Below the pieces are notes generated by a model. It was given only the letters and a program-made list of their open reading frames with translations. It had not been told where the DNA came from and made no database searches. A stretch of DNA of 64,000 nt from Aulostomus chinensis (Eukaryota; Chordata; Actinopteri; Syngnathiformes; Aulostomidae), in the NCBI GenBank assembly GCA_037954235.1, contig JBBMOA010000007.1:28538457-28602456 (forward strand), in the 5' to 3' direction. Below are positions 12,978 through 25,384 of the stretch, one piece after another (positions within the stretch are counted from its first letter, which is position 1; the number at the start of each line of letters is the position of its first letter). Made by a program: the position numbers and the translations under genes.

Positions 12978-12990
12978 CCACTAGGTGGCA
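12978..12990 (+). promoter_or_regulatory. CTCF-like motif, forward
   Basis: CCACTAGGTGGCA closely matches the core CTCF consensus (CCASYAGRKGGCA). Binding is inferred from motif only. Confidence 0.4.
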
Positions 12991-13099
12991 CTAGACAACA
13001 AACAGGACGCCTTACGTTGCTGTACGTTACCTGTAGACAACCCGGTGTAATTTAGACGTAGTCCAAGGATGTTTGTTCCATCAGAATCACTTCCTGTAA

Positions 13100-13112
13100 C
13101 CACTAGCTGGCG
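13100..13112 (+). promoter_or_regulatory. CTCF-like motif, forward
   Basis: CCACTAGCTGGCG, followed by CTA, resembles the CTCF core with one weaker position. It lies 110 bases from a stronger site in the same orientation. Confidence 0.3.
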
Positions 13113-13802
13113 CTATCGCTTTTACACCATGGCTGCTGTTCATTGGTTGCCCAGGCACCATGTGACATAGGTGGCGTCCTTTCATGGGGAAATGGCTGCA
13201 TTCTGTGTTAGAGGATGAAGAGAAGCTGGATATGTTTTCGTATCGCAACCTGGCGCAGGCGCGTGAGGGAGGAGATCTTCTGCTGGAGCTCAGCGGAGGT
13301 TCGAACCCCCGTGACGCCGCCCTGCATCTGCAGGAGCGCCAGGCTCTTCTCCTCACATGAAAGTCATTGTGATGAATCTGCTCCGATTCCCGTTCCATTA
13401 GCGTCGGGCTTTTGTGCTGGCGTAGCGGGGAATGTCAGTGCCGCCAGGTTAATGTTGCTAATCAGATCAGCGCGGGGGTCTGGTCTGGATCCGGGACGTT
13501 TCAGCAGCAGGTTCACTAAAAGGCAAACGCAGTAATGAATTGTTTGACCTCGTCTCAGAACCAGATTAAGACCAGAGCCAGCATTCTTACGTCTTAGCCT
13601 CTTACATCATAAACTTGGTTTACCAGCCAGACGTTGAGCTGAGGAAGCCATCTTTGCTCCCTTACTGACTCTGACTCTGAATCAGGTTTGGTTTTTTACA
13701 TATTGATGATGGTGGCTATTATATTGTTGATGTCTTCCACCATCACTTGGTGGTATGAACCATTAATTGTAATATTAATAATACTATTCAGGTTGTCTGT
13801 CT

Positions 13803-13960
13803 ATTTATGTTGGCCCTGTGATGGACTGGTGACCCGTCCAGGGTGAACCCCGCCTCTCGCCCGAAGGCTGCTGGGATAGGCTCCACCCCCCACCACCCTT
13901 TACAGGATAAGAGGGAGAACATGGAAGGATGGATGGAAAGATGGATGGATAATACTATTC
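13803..13960 (+). mobile_element. 3' part of an interspersed SINE-like repeat
   Basis: GGCCCTGTGATGGACTGGTG, GTCCAGGGTGAACCCCGCCT and GCTGGGATAGGCTCCA are followed by a (GGAT)-rich tail at about 13925-13955. This is the usual order at the 3' end of a repeat common in fish. The body is shared with the minus-strand copy at 12190-12380. No tRNA-like head is visible, so the copy is 5' truncated. Confidence 0.65.
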
Positions 13961-14205
13961 AATAAAAAAAGAGTTGTGTCCTATATTTCAGGTCTAGTAT
14001 CAACAGCTGGCACTGGTCTGAAGTCCCTCAGTCACATGACATGAAACTACTGAAAAATACAAACCGCCACTACATTTCCCACTGAAACTTTAGTGGAAAA
14101 CAAGAGAAATTTTGTCGTAAATGAGAGGGGGGGAAAGCATTTTAATGGAATAAAGGCCGCAAGCGTCAGGTTCAGTGTTGGAGTTTGATGTCCGACAGAT
14201 TTTAA

Positions 14206-14236
14206 AGTTGTTGTTGTTGTTTTTGTTGTTGTTGCT
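14206..14236. repeat. (TTG)n microsatellite, interrupted
   Basis: TTG triplets with one T-rich interruption. Confidence 0.8.
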
Positions 14237-14918
14237 TTTAATTAAACAAGTTTTTTGGTTTTTTTTTCATTCTTGAGTCCAATTTTCTAATGTTTTTCTG
14301 GGGTTCTCAGTTATTTTTCTCAGAACTCTCCATCAGAAAGTTTGATACTCATCTTGTCACGTTATCCTTGTGGTCACATTCTTGTGTGTTGAAGCGGGAA
14401 AAGTCAAAACAGTTGCGCGTTGACGCTGGTGGAGACTCGGATTGTTCCACCGCCTTCTCTCCGTTTACATCTCCCGGACACTCGGCTTTGTCTTCCATTG
14501 TTGCTCTTTTTTTCCTTCTTTTTCTGACGTTGATGCGCCCCGTCTTTTTCTCGCGCTACAACACACCAATAATAAACCGCTGAGGCTCATAATTACAGAC
14601 ACATTAATACAAATGAAGCTTTTGTGTAAATGGAGTGCTTGAATGATGTGTAGGACAGAGATGAAAAGCAATAGGTGCCGTAATTGCTGTTTACTGTTGG
14701 TAACAGACAATTTGGTGGAGCAATCAACTTTTGTGAGGATGCGTCATGACAGTCGCCCTCTTGTTTGTTGTCTGTCTGCGGGGGTGTTGGCCCCCCGGCT
14801 GAGATCCCTCTCACAAGGTGATAATTAAGACAAGAGGGGGCGGCCAGACCGGCGAGAGGGTTCCGCCACGCTCCCTGTAGAGAACTCATGTGATGGTCAG
14901 ACGTACGAGAAACACAGC

Positions 14919-14962
14919 GCCAACAATACAAATCACGTTTGCCAACAATACAAATCACGTTT
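14919..14962. repeat. Exact 22-bp tandem duplication
   Basis: A 22-base unit containing CAACAATACAAATCACG occurs twice head to tail without mismatch (14919-14940 and 14941-14962). The lack of divergence suggests a recent event. Confidence 0.9.
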
Positions 14963-17900
14963 GCAATTAATGGGTTGTTTTTATGCAAATGGTCAGTCGA
15001 AGAGCCAACGAATATCCAGGATATTCACTTGTTCATTCTCAGGCTTTGTCAGGTTTGCTGCCTCGAACACAAACACACCTCCCTCACCAATTCATGTGTT
15101 CACCACCCATGCAGTTTATGTCCGCACTTCTTTTATAAAGTAGTTTCACTGCTGTGTTTCGAATAAAGCAGTGGCGCTGGTGCCTGCTTGCTCTGCTTCA
15201 CCCTCTTGTCTTTCCAAAGATGAACTCTGTTTCTGGACTAATTTAATTCCTTGTTCCAGGCTCATGTTCAGACCACTGTGACAAACAAATGTCACAGGCA
15301 GGAAATTCCTGACTGAAATAGATGATCATAACTTCTCGTGTCCCATTTCCTCCATAACCAAATATAGGAAATGCGGATAGCTACTGTGAATCCCCCTGAA
15401 ACAATAACGACACGAAGACAGGCCGCACAGATGAAAACAGGACGAGAGGACACGAGTCACAGCTCAGGAATGTGAGGGGCAAAGATCATACGTGACCTTT
15501 CTGAAACACACATGACATTTTACTGACGTTGCTGTCATTTGTGATGTCACTCATCCCGTGTTTGGATCCTTCAGCGCATCGGAACACAAATTCCCTGCGT
15601 CTGAAGCGTCAGACAGTAGCTGGTGGTTGGTGTGGTTGTCCAGTTTGGGGAACGTCGTCGCTGATTGGCTGTTTTTCTTCTGTTGTGAATGTTTCTGGGT
15701 GCAAACGCCTCTCTGTCCTCAGTAAAAGTTGGTTCAAGCGCTCGTTGTTTCTCAGGCAGTTAAATTTTAATCGGCGCTCACTCCTGACGTGGACAAGTAT
15801 TTCTCCTTCTCACTGACACAAATTTTAAGATCAAGACGAGTCCTGCATTTTGGTTTTTAAACTTTGTGTTGAATACGAATCAAAGACGTGTCTCTTTTAA
15901 AGAAATGACAGCAGACAAAGGATTAAAACAAATCTGGCAAAGCTCTCAGCTCAGCGCGGTGAACGCCTGGGCAGCAAACTGTGATATCGAGAATGCGCTG
16001 TCGCGGCGGGTTTTGTTGATGGGTCGGCGTGGATGCAGACGGCTGCGGCAGGAAGCTCACAGCAACAGGAGGGAAAGCGCCTCATGAAATGAGCTCAAAG
16101 ATGACGGACAGAATAGAGACCAAGTACGAGACCCCGTCGGTGCTCTTGTGACCTCCAGGGGTCAGTGAGGAAGTTCCATCAGACGCTGCAACCCATAATT
16201 GGTCTTTAACCTGCAAACCTTCGGCAAACATGGAATTTCACGGCTGATCGTGTTCGAGGATCACAGCTCCTATGGTGTCCTGATCAAACAACGGCATCGC
16301 GAATCTATCGGTTTACGTGGTGATAGATTGGCGCCGGCATGACCAGCGAGTTTGCTGTTTGTCTGAGGAGAGAGAAGATTGGAACCTCCTCCATCATCCA
16401 CCCAGAACACTCCGTGCTGTATCTCTGTATCGTTCTCTGTGGTAAACATCTCAATGCCTCTGCAGACCCTGGCGGCTTCTCTTGTCGTCTCCGTGTGTTT
16501 ACAACGCCCTCACTCGAGGCCAGGCTCCATTATGAGCGCTGACCTTTCTCTGCATAAACACACCACTTCCCTGACTTCCTGCGCTGCCTCTTACCAGCTT
16601 CAAGGAGTTCGCCTGCCAAGAAGGATTTTTGTTGAGCACTTTGAACAGCGCCAACATTGGAGGCACTAAAAGCTCAGGCGCTTGTTTTTCAAGCTTCCCT
16701 CTGAAAATGTCAAGCTCAGGAGCGGCGATGATTGTAATCCTCCAAACCGTTTCGCAGCAATAAAGAGTCGCTTAAATAGTATAATAAATAATAAATAGTT
16801 GTTAAATGGATGTTTTCATTCAAGTTTTCACAATTTCAAAAGGAAAAATGCTGAATACATGTATTGGAATAGGATCATGGTCAGGAATGTTGTAGCTACG
16901 CCTGCACTAAAGACCTCTTTTGAGTTTGGAATTCCACCTGCAGGCGTGCAGAAGTTCTGATTTGCACATTTCAGATGTGAACAGTGAGTTAAATATTCAG
17001 GTGATGCTCATTATAGACCTATGACGCCTTGAGCACGGGGACGAAGACCCTCACGACTGTGAAGCCTTGATCCCCTTCTTGGCAAAAGAATGTCATGAAA
17101 AGTTGAGTTTCCAGGTCAGACGGGCGACCTTACGGCAGGAATGTGGGCTGTGAAAGGACGGCAGCTGCTGTTGGAGGAATTTCCTTCAGTTTCTTCAGAG
17201 CATCGTTGCAATGTCAGCATCGCACCTGAATGAAAACCATCCCCAGGAGCTCCAGCAGCTCTGCTGCTTTGTTGAAGTTGTAACTGAGCTACACACCTGC
17301 GAGAATTGAACATGGTGCAACTGGACAGTCGCCTGAGTTTCAGATCTACAATGTGACAGCAAATTCCAGTTTTCCAATTAACATTTTGGTTGTTTAGTCT
17401 TTTTTTGAAACAGGCAAAAACCACCTGAAGTGAGCGTGATAACATTTTGCCATTAGCTTGTTTTGCTCCTATCCAGGATCTCTGCAACCTCAGGCTGATC
17501 AAAGGATTGAGGATCTGTGCGAACGTGTTGGAGATCTCTGCGTTCTCTGTGAAACCAGCGGACCTCCGAGGGCGTTAACACATTTATCGGCCCCAAATGT
17601 CAAAATGTGAAACGAAGCTTTAGCCTTCCAGTCCAGTAATCAGAGCAGATTTCACCGAACTGAGGCTGGGGTCCCGGTGTTTCCCAGCATCTACTGGAAC
17701 ACAAAATCAGCCTCAGTTCCTGTTCCTGTTTTCTTCTCAGTCACGCTGGCCAAGTTTCAACTAGAGACCGACTGATGGCTGATGAGAGTTGAAGCCTCCA
17801 TTCGCTGCGTTTTCTCACCAAAGACCACATCTCTAGACAACAACGAGCCGTAGAAATCTACCAGCCAGCGTCTGCAGCTCAGTTGTGGCCCTCCCATTCC

Positions 17901-18199
17901 TCCCTCTGAACTGTTGCTCTGAAAGTCTCTTTTTGACAGGAAACACTGCAGGACGCCTGTACACATGAGTGCACAGGAGCAAGGGGGTGAAAAGACCCCG
18001 GCCCAGCGGGCCCTGCTGCGTCTTACGTCCAGGAGCAGAGGAATGCAGCTCCCTTTGTGTCAGAGTCAACACAACCTCACTCTCTGCCAGGCAGCCCACC
18101 AAACAAAACCCTTTATTCAAATGAAGCAAATCTGGATTCCTGCACATCTCCTTCCAGTTCTCCAAAATTCAGCCGCATCTTTGAGATAGACGGAGCTGC

Positions 18200-18253
<54 letters not shown>
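18200..18253. repeat. (TG)26 microsatellite
   Basis: Uninterrupted long TG tract. A second, shorter one is at 18443-18464. Confidence 0.95.
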
Positions 18254-18254
<1 letters not shown>

Positions 18255-18442
18255 CAATCAAATTTAAGACTGACAGCTAGCAGCAGGTAAAACTGAATTC
18301 ACCTTTTTAAAATACAGAGTTAATGACAGCTGCCAAGAAGCTGAGTGTGCCTTCAGTCGCCTTGGCAACGTGTAGTCATTGACTCTGTGGCGCTGGGATG
18401 ACGTGCGAACGAGTGTTTGTGCATCGACTCTACGCTGTGCTC

Positions 18443-18464
18443 GTGTGTGTGTGTGTGTGTGTGT
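18443..18464. repeat. (GT)11 microsatellite
   Basis: Uninterrupted GT tract. Confidence 0.9.
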
Positions 18465-19090
18465 TGCACGCGTCCAGATTGCTGGGTGTGTTGGAGGCAA
18501 TGACCGGACCCTTCTCAGGATGTTCGGCCCAAATCATATTAATCTCACAAACAGACCGCGGTCTTCAAAGTGGCATCTCTTGAGGGGAAGTGCGGCTAGA
18601 TTAGTGTTGTAATCTCGCCTTGACGTGGCACAGGAAACAAGAGAGCATCTCAGCCGCCATCAAAGGGACACTAGATCTAACGCAGAGCATGTCGATCTTA
18701 AGTAGTCGCCACTCCAAATCTCCTCCCAGCCGAGCTTTTACCGCCATGCTCCTGAGAGTCAGGATGAAGGGCAGAGAGGAATGGGCAGATCTTACTATAT
18801 TGTAAAAGGCCAGATTCTGCATGCTTCCCATTGTGTGTTGGACACATTAATGACATTTTAACAAGATGCAAACACTTACATACGCAACTTTTCCCCGGTG
18901 GGTGTGTGACATGGACATCAGAGGGTTTGTCGCAGATTTCCAGGTCGCCACTGAATATTGGTTTAATGATTCCACTGATGTAACCGGGGCTTTACGCTCC
19001 TTAAGCCACGTTCACCGTTTACTAAAAAAATCCTTGTTGCTTCCCATGATAAGGAAACAATTTATACTCTGAAGTACATCCTCCTCCGCA

Positions 19091-19103
19091 ACAGTAGGTG
19101 GCG
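19091..19103 (+). promoter_or_regulatory. Weak CTCF-like motif, forward
   Basis: ACAGTAGGTGGCG contains the AGGTGGCG core but lacks the leading CC. Treated as a weak candidate. Confidence 0.2.
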
Positions 19104-20334
19104 TTGCCCTTACTTAGAAAGCAGATTGAAATTCAAAGACTGTTGGAGGAATAAAAAAAAAAAAACCAACAAATAATTTAGTGAAGTGAACAAAACGTTT
19201 CTCCTGGTTGGTCCAGAACTGCTTTGGTGGTGCTGTAGTTTCAATTGTGCACCATTCGCTTCAGGTAGAAAACCATATCAGGACCGACAGAACCAGTGCA
19301 ACACCGGGCCAGCTGGGGACCGACTGAGGTGTATCATTGCTGCTGGAGTTCAGGTCCCAGCTGCATTATCTAGAAATGTTTGTCTGACTTTGGAAATGAA
19401 CATTTCAGCAGGGAAAAAAAAAAAGTCTACATGTATTTTAAAAGTCTAGTTTTAGTCAGACAGACTTCTCCGGTATTGTGTAAATGGACTCTGTGTGTAC
19501 AACGTCGTTTCTCATGACCGTCTCTGAAGTGTCTACTGCCAAGTAACCAACATAAGATTCACGTCAAACATCTTTAAAGTTAAAAAAAAAGTCTTCTCGT
19601 TAAGATGAAGACACCCGAGTCTTCACCAGACGCTGCGGCTCAGCTGCTCGCCCGCTGGGATGATTAATATCAACCTTTGACTTCCTTCAAGGAAGAAAAC
19701 GGGAGTAAACCATGGCGTCCCGGGTGCAGGAGTTGATATTGTATGTGGCGGCTGTATCCTGGGCATCCAACCCATTTGTGTCTGAAACTGGGTGGGTAAC
19801 ATATAAGAACCTCATTAACTCTTCACATGGGCACGAGACACGAATAAAACAGGAATCTGCTCTTAGACCTTTGGACTCCGTAGCGGCGCTGGCGGTTGAA
19901 AACTTGGCCGGTTTATTTATGATGAACACAAACAGGACTGAAAATGTCCTGGTTACAGCACCAAGTCCCTTGGTTGTGAAGGCACGGTTTGGATGGGAAC
20001 CACTGCGCCCGCCACACCAACACGCGCACGAGTTTCACCTCCACCTCTCACATTGTCTCTGCTCTGCTTTCTCTGGCTGGAGTGCCGCTTGATGCTGCTG
20101 CGCTCTGGGATATGATGTCAGGACGGACGTAGGGAGCACCTGTTGATTTACGCACAAAGGCAGCGAGCGAGCTGATAGGTTCATGACCTCTTCCAGTCCT
20201 TATGTGGAAGCATCTGGATGCTGAGAAGCTGCAGCTGCCTTTTACGCACATACTGTATTTTTAACAGCAAGGCACAGTGATGCACCTCTCTGCAGCACTG
20301 GGGAATATTAGTGTGGCGGTTATTATATTTCTCC

Positions 20335-20336
<2 letters not shown>

Positions 20337-20376
<40 letters not shown>
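20337..20376. repeat. (CA)20 microsatellite
   Basis: Uninterrupted CA tract. Confidence 0.95.
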
Positions 20377-20381
<5 letters not shown>

Positions 20382-20958
20382 CAGAGGAAGCTGGATCCAG
20401 AGGTGCTTTGATTCCAACAGGAAACACCCTCCATTGTTCTACCCTGGTAGCTAGCCTACGCCCACCCAACGGCCTCACATTAAAATGCCATTTTTACGCC
20501 ATCCCTCATCGCTTTGACAGGCGACTCAGCTTTAATAAAGAACTTGTTTTCAAATTGACATTCCGTTCGTATTTCACAGCCGACACTCACACCCAGAGCA
20601 GCTTTACAGCCTTTCGGAACTTTTCAAATGAGCGTATTGTAGCGCGAATGGTGCTCCTTCGTGGCATCGAGTCTATCGTGAGTGCTAGAAAAGTTCTATG
20701 TGGGAACATCCGTCTTCTGTCACTGTAAATCATTGACTTGTCAGTGGCAGCCAGGGTCCCCTTCTCCTCTGCTATTAAGGACATCTGCAACTGGACTCCA
20801 CGGTTCTCAGTGCGAAATATGATCATAAAATAATACATGAACAATAAAAGTAGTCTGAATCAGTACGTTTCTGAACTATGAAGCACTTGGAGAACACGGA
20901 CTTCCAGTGCCAGTGCGACTCAGTCAAAGCTGTTTTATGTAAATGTCTGCTCTTGCAT

Positions 20959-20973
20959 CCTCTAGGTGGCGCT
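20959..20973 (+). promoter_or_regulatory. CTCF-like motif, forward
   Basis: CCTCTAGGTGGCGCT matches most positions of the CTCF core in forward orientation. Confidence 0.35.
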
Positions 20974-23455
20974 GAGGAACGCTGAATATGATGTTGTTGT
21001 TTATCACGTGAGCACACGGAATAGTTCTGATGCAAGGCAAGTGAGGTTTGTTTACTTCCTGTCACCATCGGACGCTGCACACCATCCGTCTCAGGCGTGT
21101 CACTAAAGAGAGAATAGCTGGTCCGCCTTAAGCCTGAGCTGATGGTTAGCTACTGGTCACCAATCAACACGGTGGAACTTCCCTTGGGGACTTTTAAGAT
21201 TTACTCACGAACAAAAACTAACAAGTGTACAACAACATGTCCTTTTACAGTGGTGGCATCACTTATTCATCCAAAGTTCTGTTTTTGGCAGGAACGGTTC
21301 CATCCCTCGACCAGCAAGAACCCTCGTCCCCCACTGGGTTCTATATTCTGTTTGATTTACCTTCTTTAAACCCAACAAATCAAGGCTTACCTACATGATC
21401 GTGATCGCCGCGTCTCCCCTCAGTCAAGATATTTAAACGCAAACATTTCCCAGGACGTGCACTTACGTCGGCACACCACAGACGTCTTTATGCTGAAAAA
21501 CACCCATCACCATGATGAACGCCTCCTCCAGGGGCCACTCAGCCGCGTGATTGATCACATGCAGATTACACGAGAGTGAGTGTCCACACCGTACATCACT
21601 TCCTACATTTCAGGACCCCCATCACATCGTTGAGTACCTCTGAGTGTGTGAGTATGCAAAATGGAGATGGTGCTTGCATGCAGTTGTGAGTGGTAGAAGA
21701 TTGAAGGTGGCATGACAGAGGTGCAGTGTGGCGACGTGCAGCTGTACCTCAACACCGGACGCGACAGCAGCAGTTTGGGATATTATATCCAGTTTCTGCC
21801 TCTAAAAGCTTCGAACTGGGCCTTTAATTCAAACCCTCGAAGGTTGAGGTCAGCTGAGGTCGCGCAGGAAGACGGCATCAGCAAAAACTGAAGGGGTGGA
21901 GCCCCAAACACGTCCGAAGGTCTCACACGGTGCCAGAGCAGGTCGTGTGATAGTTTAGTCTAAAGAAGTCTCAGTTCCTAATCTCAGCCCGTCTGGTATC
22001 TGCTTCAAGGCTTTGGCGTCGATGGGGGTGAAATGGGAGGTCTTGTTTTGTCACCGAGGGAAAGCTCTCTTTGTTCTTATCTGCCTCCTCTGTTGCTCAC
22101 CCCCACATGCTGCTTCCCCGTGATGGTTAAGTGTAAGATAGCGCATTGTAAAAAGGCCCTCAGTTGATCTGAGAGGGTGGCGAAGCCTCCACTCCGACGG
22201 GCTGCTCAGCGCTGGTCAACTCTGAGACTTGTGACAGCTGACCTGCAAAACGTGCCAGGCCGAGCTTCGCCATTGTGCAGCAGCTCTTAAAAACCGTAAC
22301 GTAAACGTGTCCGTTGCGCCTGTTGCTTCTTCCTTAAGAACAGAACCTCGTCTGCTATGAGCAAGAAGGTTTCCTCTTTGTTATTTATGAAGTCGCGATG
22401 GGCTGAAAACACGTAAGCTGCCTCATTACAGGACTGGTTGCTTTCACCGCAGCATTTACAGAAGGTTGTTTGACTGTTTGGTATTAAACAGACACTCATC
22501 CTGTTCCAAGAACACCACCACTCGGCTGATATATTGTTGCATCCTTAAATCGTCAGACCTTGGCATGTATACATTACAGTCTATACCGTCCACTTGATCT
22601 TCCGAGCATTTGCCCTCTCCACCATGCAGTCTGCGGGTTTATTGTTTCCTGTAGAGCCCATGTGATTTGCTGTGCAGAGCTCAAGATTATATTTCAGCCT
22701 GGAGCTTTGGACCGGCCATACGTCTTGGGAGAGCGAGAATTGGCTCCACAGGGGACGACCAAACAAGACCGGTTCTCCCTCTAATCCTATTGAATGACAG
22801 TAAGAGGTGAGAAACTCTACCGCACATAAAAAGACAGGCCTCATTTTACACGCACGGCACTAAAATCCCACCTTCCCACAGCCAGAGTAATAGATTTGTA
22901 GCTCTGCAACAACGCTGGGACAAAACACCCCGAGATTTGCATGAAAGCCTGAAGTTGAAACGATGGAGACTTTGAGCCCAATTTCCCTCGGCTGCAGCGA
23001 GCAAGGGATTAGTTCAACACCTACTTTTATAACGGTATTTAACGCAGTTCGGTGGGCTTGACTCACAGCATCCACATGGGGTTTTAGTCATAAATGGTGT
23101 CTTATTTCATTACGACATGCAGATATGAACTGTGCAGAGGTTTCAATGTGTGGTGTGTCTCCGGATGTGAAAAATAGTACAATATCTTAATAATATCTCC
23201 AGGACTTTCTGTCCGCATTTGGTTTGCATTTTATTTGATTTAAGGGGTCAAAGGTCAAGGATACGAAAAAGCCACTAAACAGATATGTGACTGTAATTTC
23301 TGGTTATATAGTATGACACAATTTCAACAATGTTTCATGGCGTGAAATGATAAAACGATGTCGCTTTACGTCCGAGGTGTTCCTCAAAAGGTGGAGCTGA
23401 GAGGACGCTGACTGCTGCTAAAACAACACAAACAAAAGGCAAACGTGCCATTATA

Positions 23456-23498
<43 letters not shown>
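23456..23498. repeat. (TTA)14 microsatellite
   Basis: Uninterrupted TTA triplets. Confidence 0.95.
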
Positions 23499-23656
23499 CA
23501 AAGTGATGTTTCATTCATCATTTATATTTAAAAACAAACACACCGATGACCCCAACTGCAGTGAAAGTTATTAATAAGCAATCCTAGATGGACGAGAAGT
23601 CCTTGAAATTTTTTAATGTACAAAATTAAACTCCAAGCCGTGAAACGTCGGCGCCA

Positions 23657-23681
23657 CCCCCCCCCCCCCCCAAAAAAAAAA
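23657..23681. repeat. C15-A10 double homopolymer
   Basis: Fifteen C directly followed by about ten A. Confidence 0.85.
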
Positions 23682-24784
23682 CAGCCGTTCGGTTCAGGAA
23701 TGTCAAACAGTTTAACCAAAGATCAGGTTGCAGATGTAACTTTTAAATAATCAATAATAATCACTGTTCAACTACGCTGAACGGAACTAAGAACTGTACA
23801 AGAACCAAGAACTGAGCGTTTTAAACGCTCTGCACATCCTTCTAATTTTGTCGACTGTGCAAAATAAGTTTCAAGAATTGCCTGGAGTTGTGGAGCTGTG
23901 GCGATGACTCTGTTGCGGGGACATGAAAGCTCGATGCAGTGTGTCTTCATAACGCACGACTGGCGCACTGAAACGGTCTCCAGGAGTTTATTACTTCCAC
24001 CTTATTAGCAACCTGAGAAAGCGCATGCAGTTCTTGTACGAGTAAATTGATACTAAGTGGTGGGATTAACTTGTTGTTGTGGTGACAAATTAGTTTTGGC
24101 TTTGTCTTTATTCAAGCCCGTCTTCTCCCGGTGATAAAGTCTTAGGAGCAGAAAATATGTGGTAGCTGAGTGACTGCGAGGAACACGGCGTTCCGGGGAT
24201 CAACCCAATCAAACCCAGCAGATCTCACAACTGGTGAGCAGGTCCAGACCTATTCTGGGATTACGACGCGCCTCCGGGGAGTGAAAGGAGTCGTTCATCA
24301 CCGATGCCACTTTAGAGAGCTTCTTTTGTTGTTTTTTTAAAATCACGACTGCTTTCATGTCTCTAAACGTCACTTCAGATTGGCATGTGGTCTGACAAGT
24401 TTTGCCAGGTTGCAAACGTTGTGTCTCACCGAGCCTAAATCACGCTCAGGCTACCTGGAGACAATGATGAAAACACGCCGTTGTGGATACGATGTCCGAT
24501 CCATTTGTTATCCCCGCGGTCGGCGTGTGTTGGAAAGCCTGTCATTTGTTGCCGAGCGGAGCTGCAACTCATGAGCGGCAGTGTAACAGTAGATGTTTTC
24601 CTACCCTTTACTTTGTCTGCAGCTGGGAGCTAAAAAGCCTGCTTTTGTTTTCTGAACAAAGGCTCAAGGTCTGATCGTGAAAAAGGAACAGAAATGCTTT
24701 CCTGCCTCTGGACTGATAACAATTTAGCTTCTGTTTTGGTTCAGAGCTCAGCAGGTTTCTGTCTGAGTTCTGTGTCGGGGACAT

Positions 24785-24803
24785 GGGGGGGGGGGGGGGG
24801 GGG
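24785..24803. repeat. Poly-G run of 19
   Basis: Uninterrupted G homopolymer. Confidence 0.9.
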
Positions 24804-24980
24804 TCTGGATGGTTTTGGCTTCAGATGGAAACTTTGGACCTAAAAAGATGTCTAATTAGAAGATCAAACATTTAATTGTACTTCATTATCATCCCATGGT
24901 AGGACAGTAAAGGTGGCGGGTTTAATCACCCAGGGGTCTGAAACAGGATGGCAGGGGTTGGCCAGAAAATGAGAAAAAAA

Positions 24981-25384
24981 TGTGTGTGTGTGAGTGTGTG
25001 TGTGTGTGTGTTATATTTGTATTTATGTAAATGTAAAAATATGTACATATGTATGTTTATATTTATGTGTACATGAAGACATATGTATGTCATGCTCGAT
25101 ACATATGTAAGTATATATTTTTATGTATACATACATATGTATGTATACATATGTATACATGGTATACATCTGTATATATACTTATGTATATATGTGTACA
25201 CATATGTTTGTATATGTATACATATGTATTTATATATGTACATAAATGTATATATTACATATGTTTATGTGTTTGTATAGATGTGTATTTATGTATGTGT
25301 ATATGTACACATTGATGTGTATTTATATACGTTATGTATAGATGTGTGTATATGTACTCTTTGATGTGCATTTATTTTTATTCT
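24981..25384. repeat. Degenerate TG/AT-rich array and left part of the 51-bp minisatellite
   Basis: A TG tract (about 24981-25010) passes into about 260 bases of diverged ATGTATAC-type repeats. From about 25280 the sequence becomes clearly related to the 51-bp unit of the main array (GATGTGTATTTATATACGTT then ATGTATA). The LINE fragment begins at about 25385, so this is the left flank of an array that the LINE splits. Confidence 0.75.

Larger units (their letters stand above)
14963..24780. other. Intergenic sequence, largely unique
   Basis: No coding gene is supported. Open frames of up to about 128 codons occur but show no domains, no plausible splice structure and no clear bias. The stretch contains TG/CA microsatellites (18200-18253, 18443-18464, 20337-20376), a TTA microsatellite (23456-23498), a C15-A10 run (23657-23681) and two CTCF-like motifs near 19.1 and 20.96 kb. 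Several unique-looking sub-blocks are candidate conserved non-coding elements. Confidence 0.45.

Noticed and set aside
13296..13312. GGTTCGAACCCC, a tRNA B-box-like word
   Set aside because: No A box at the right distance and no cloverleaf could be drawn on either strand.
19712..20092. 126-codon plus-strand frame beginning MASRVQELILYV
   Set aside because: No family resemblance, overlapped by an equally open frame on the other strand; the block is more likely non-coding.
25049..25315. 88-codon frame rich in Tyr, Cys and His
   Set aside because: Translation of degenerate ATGTATAC-type repeats.
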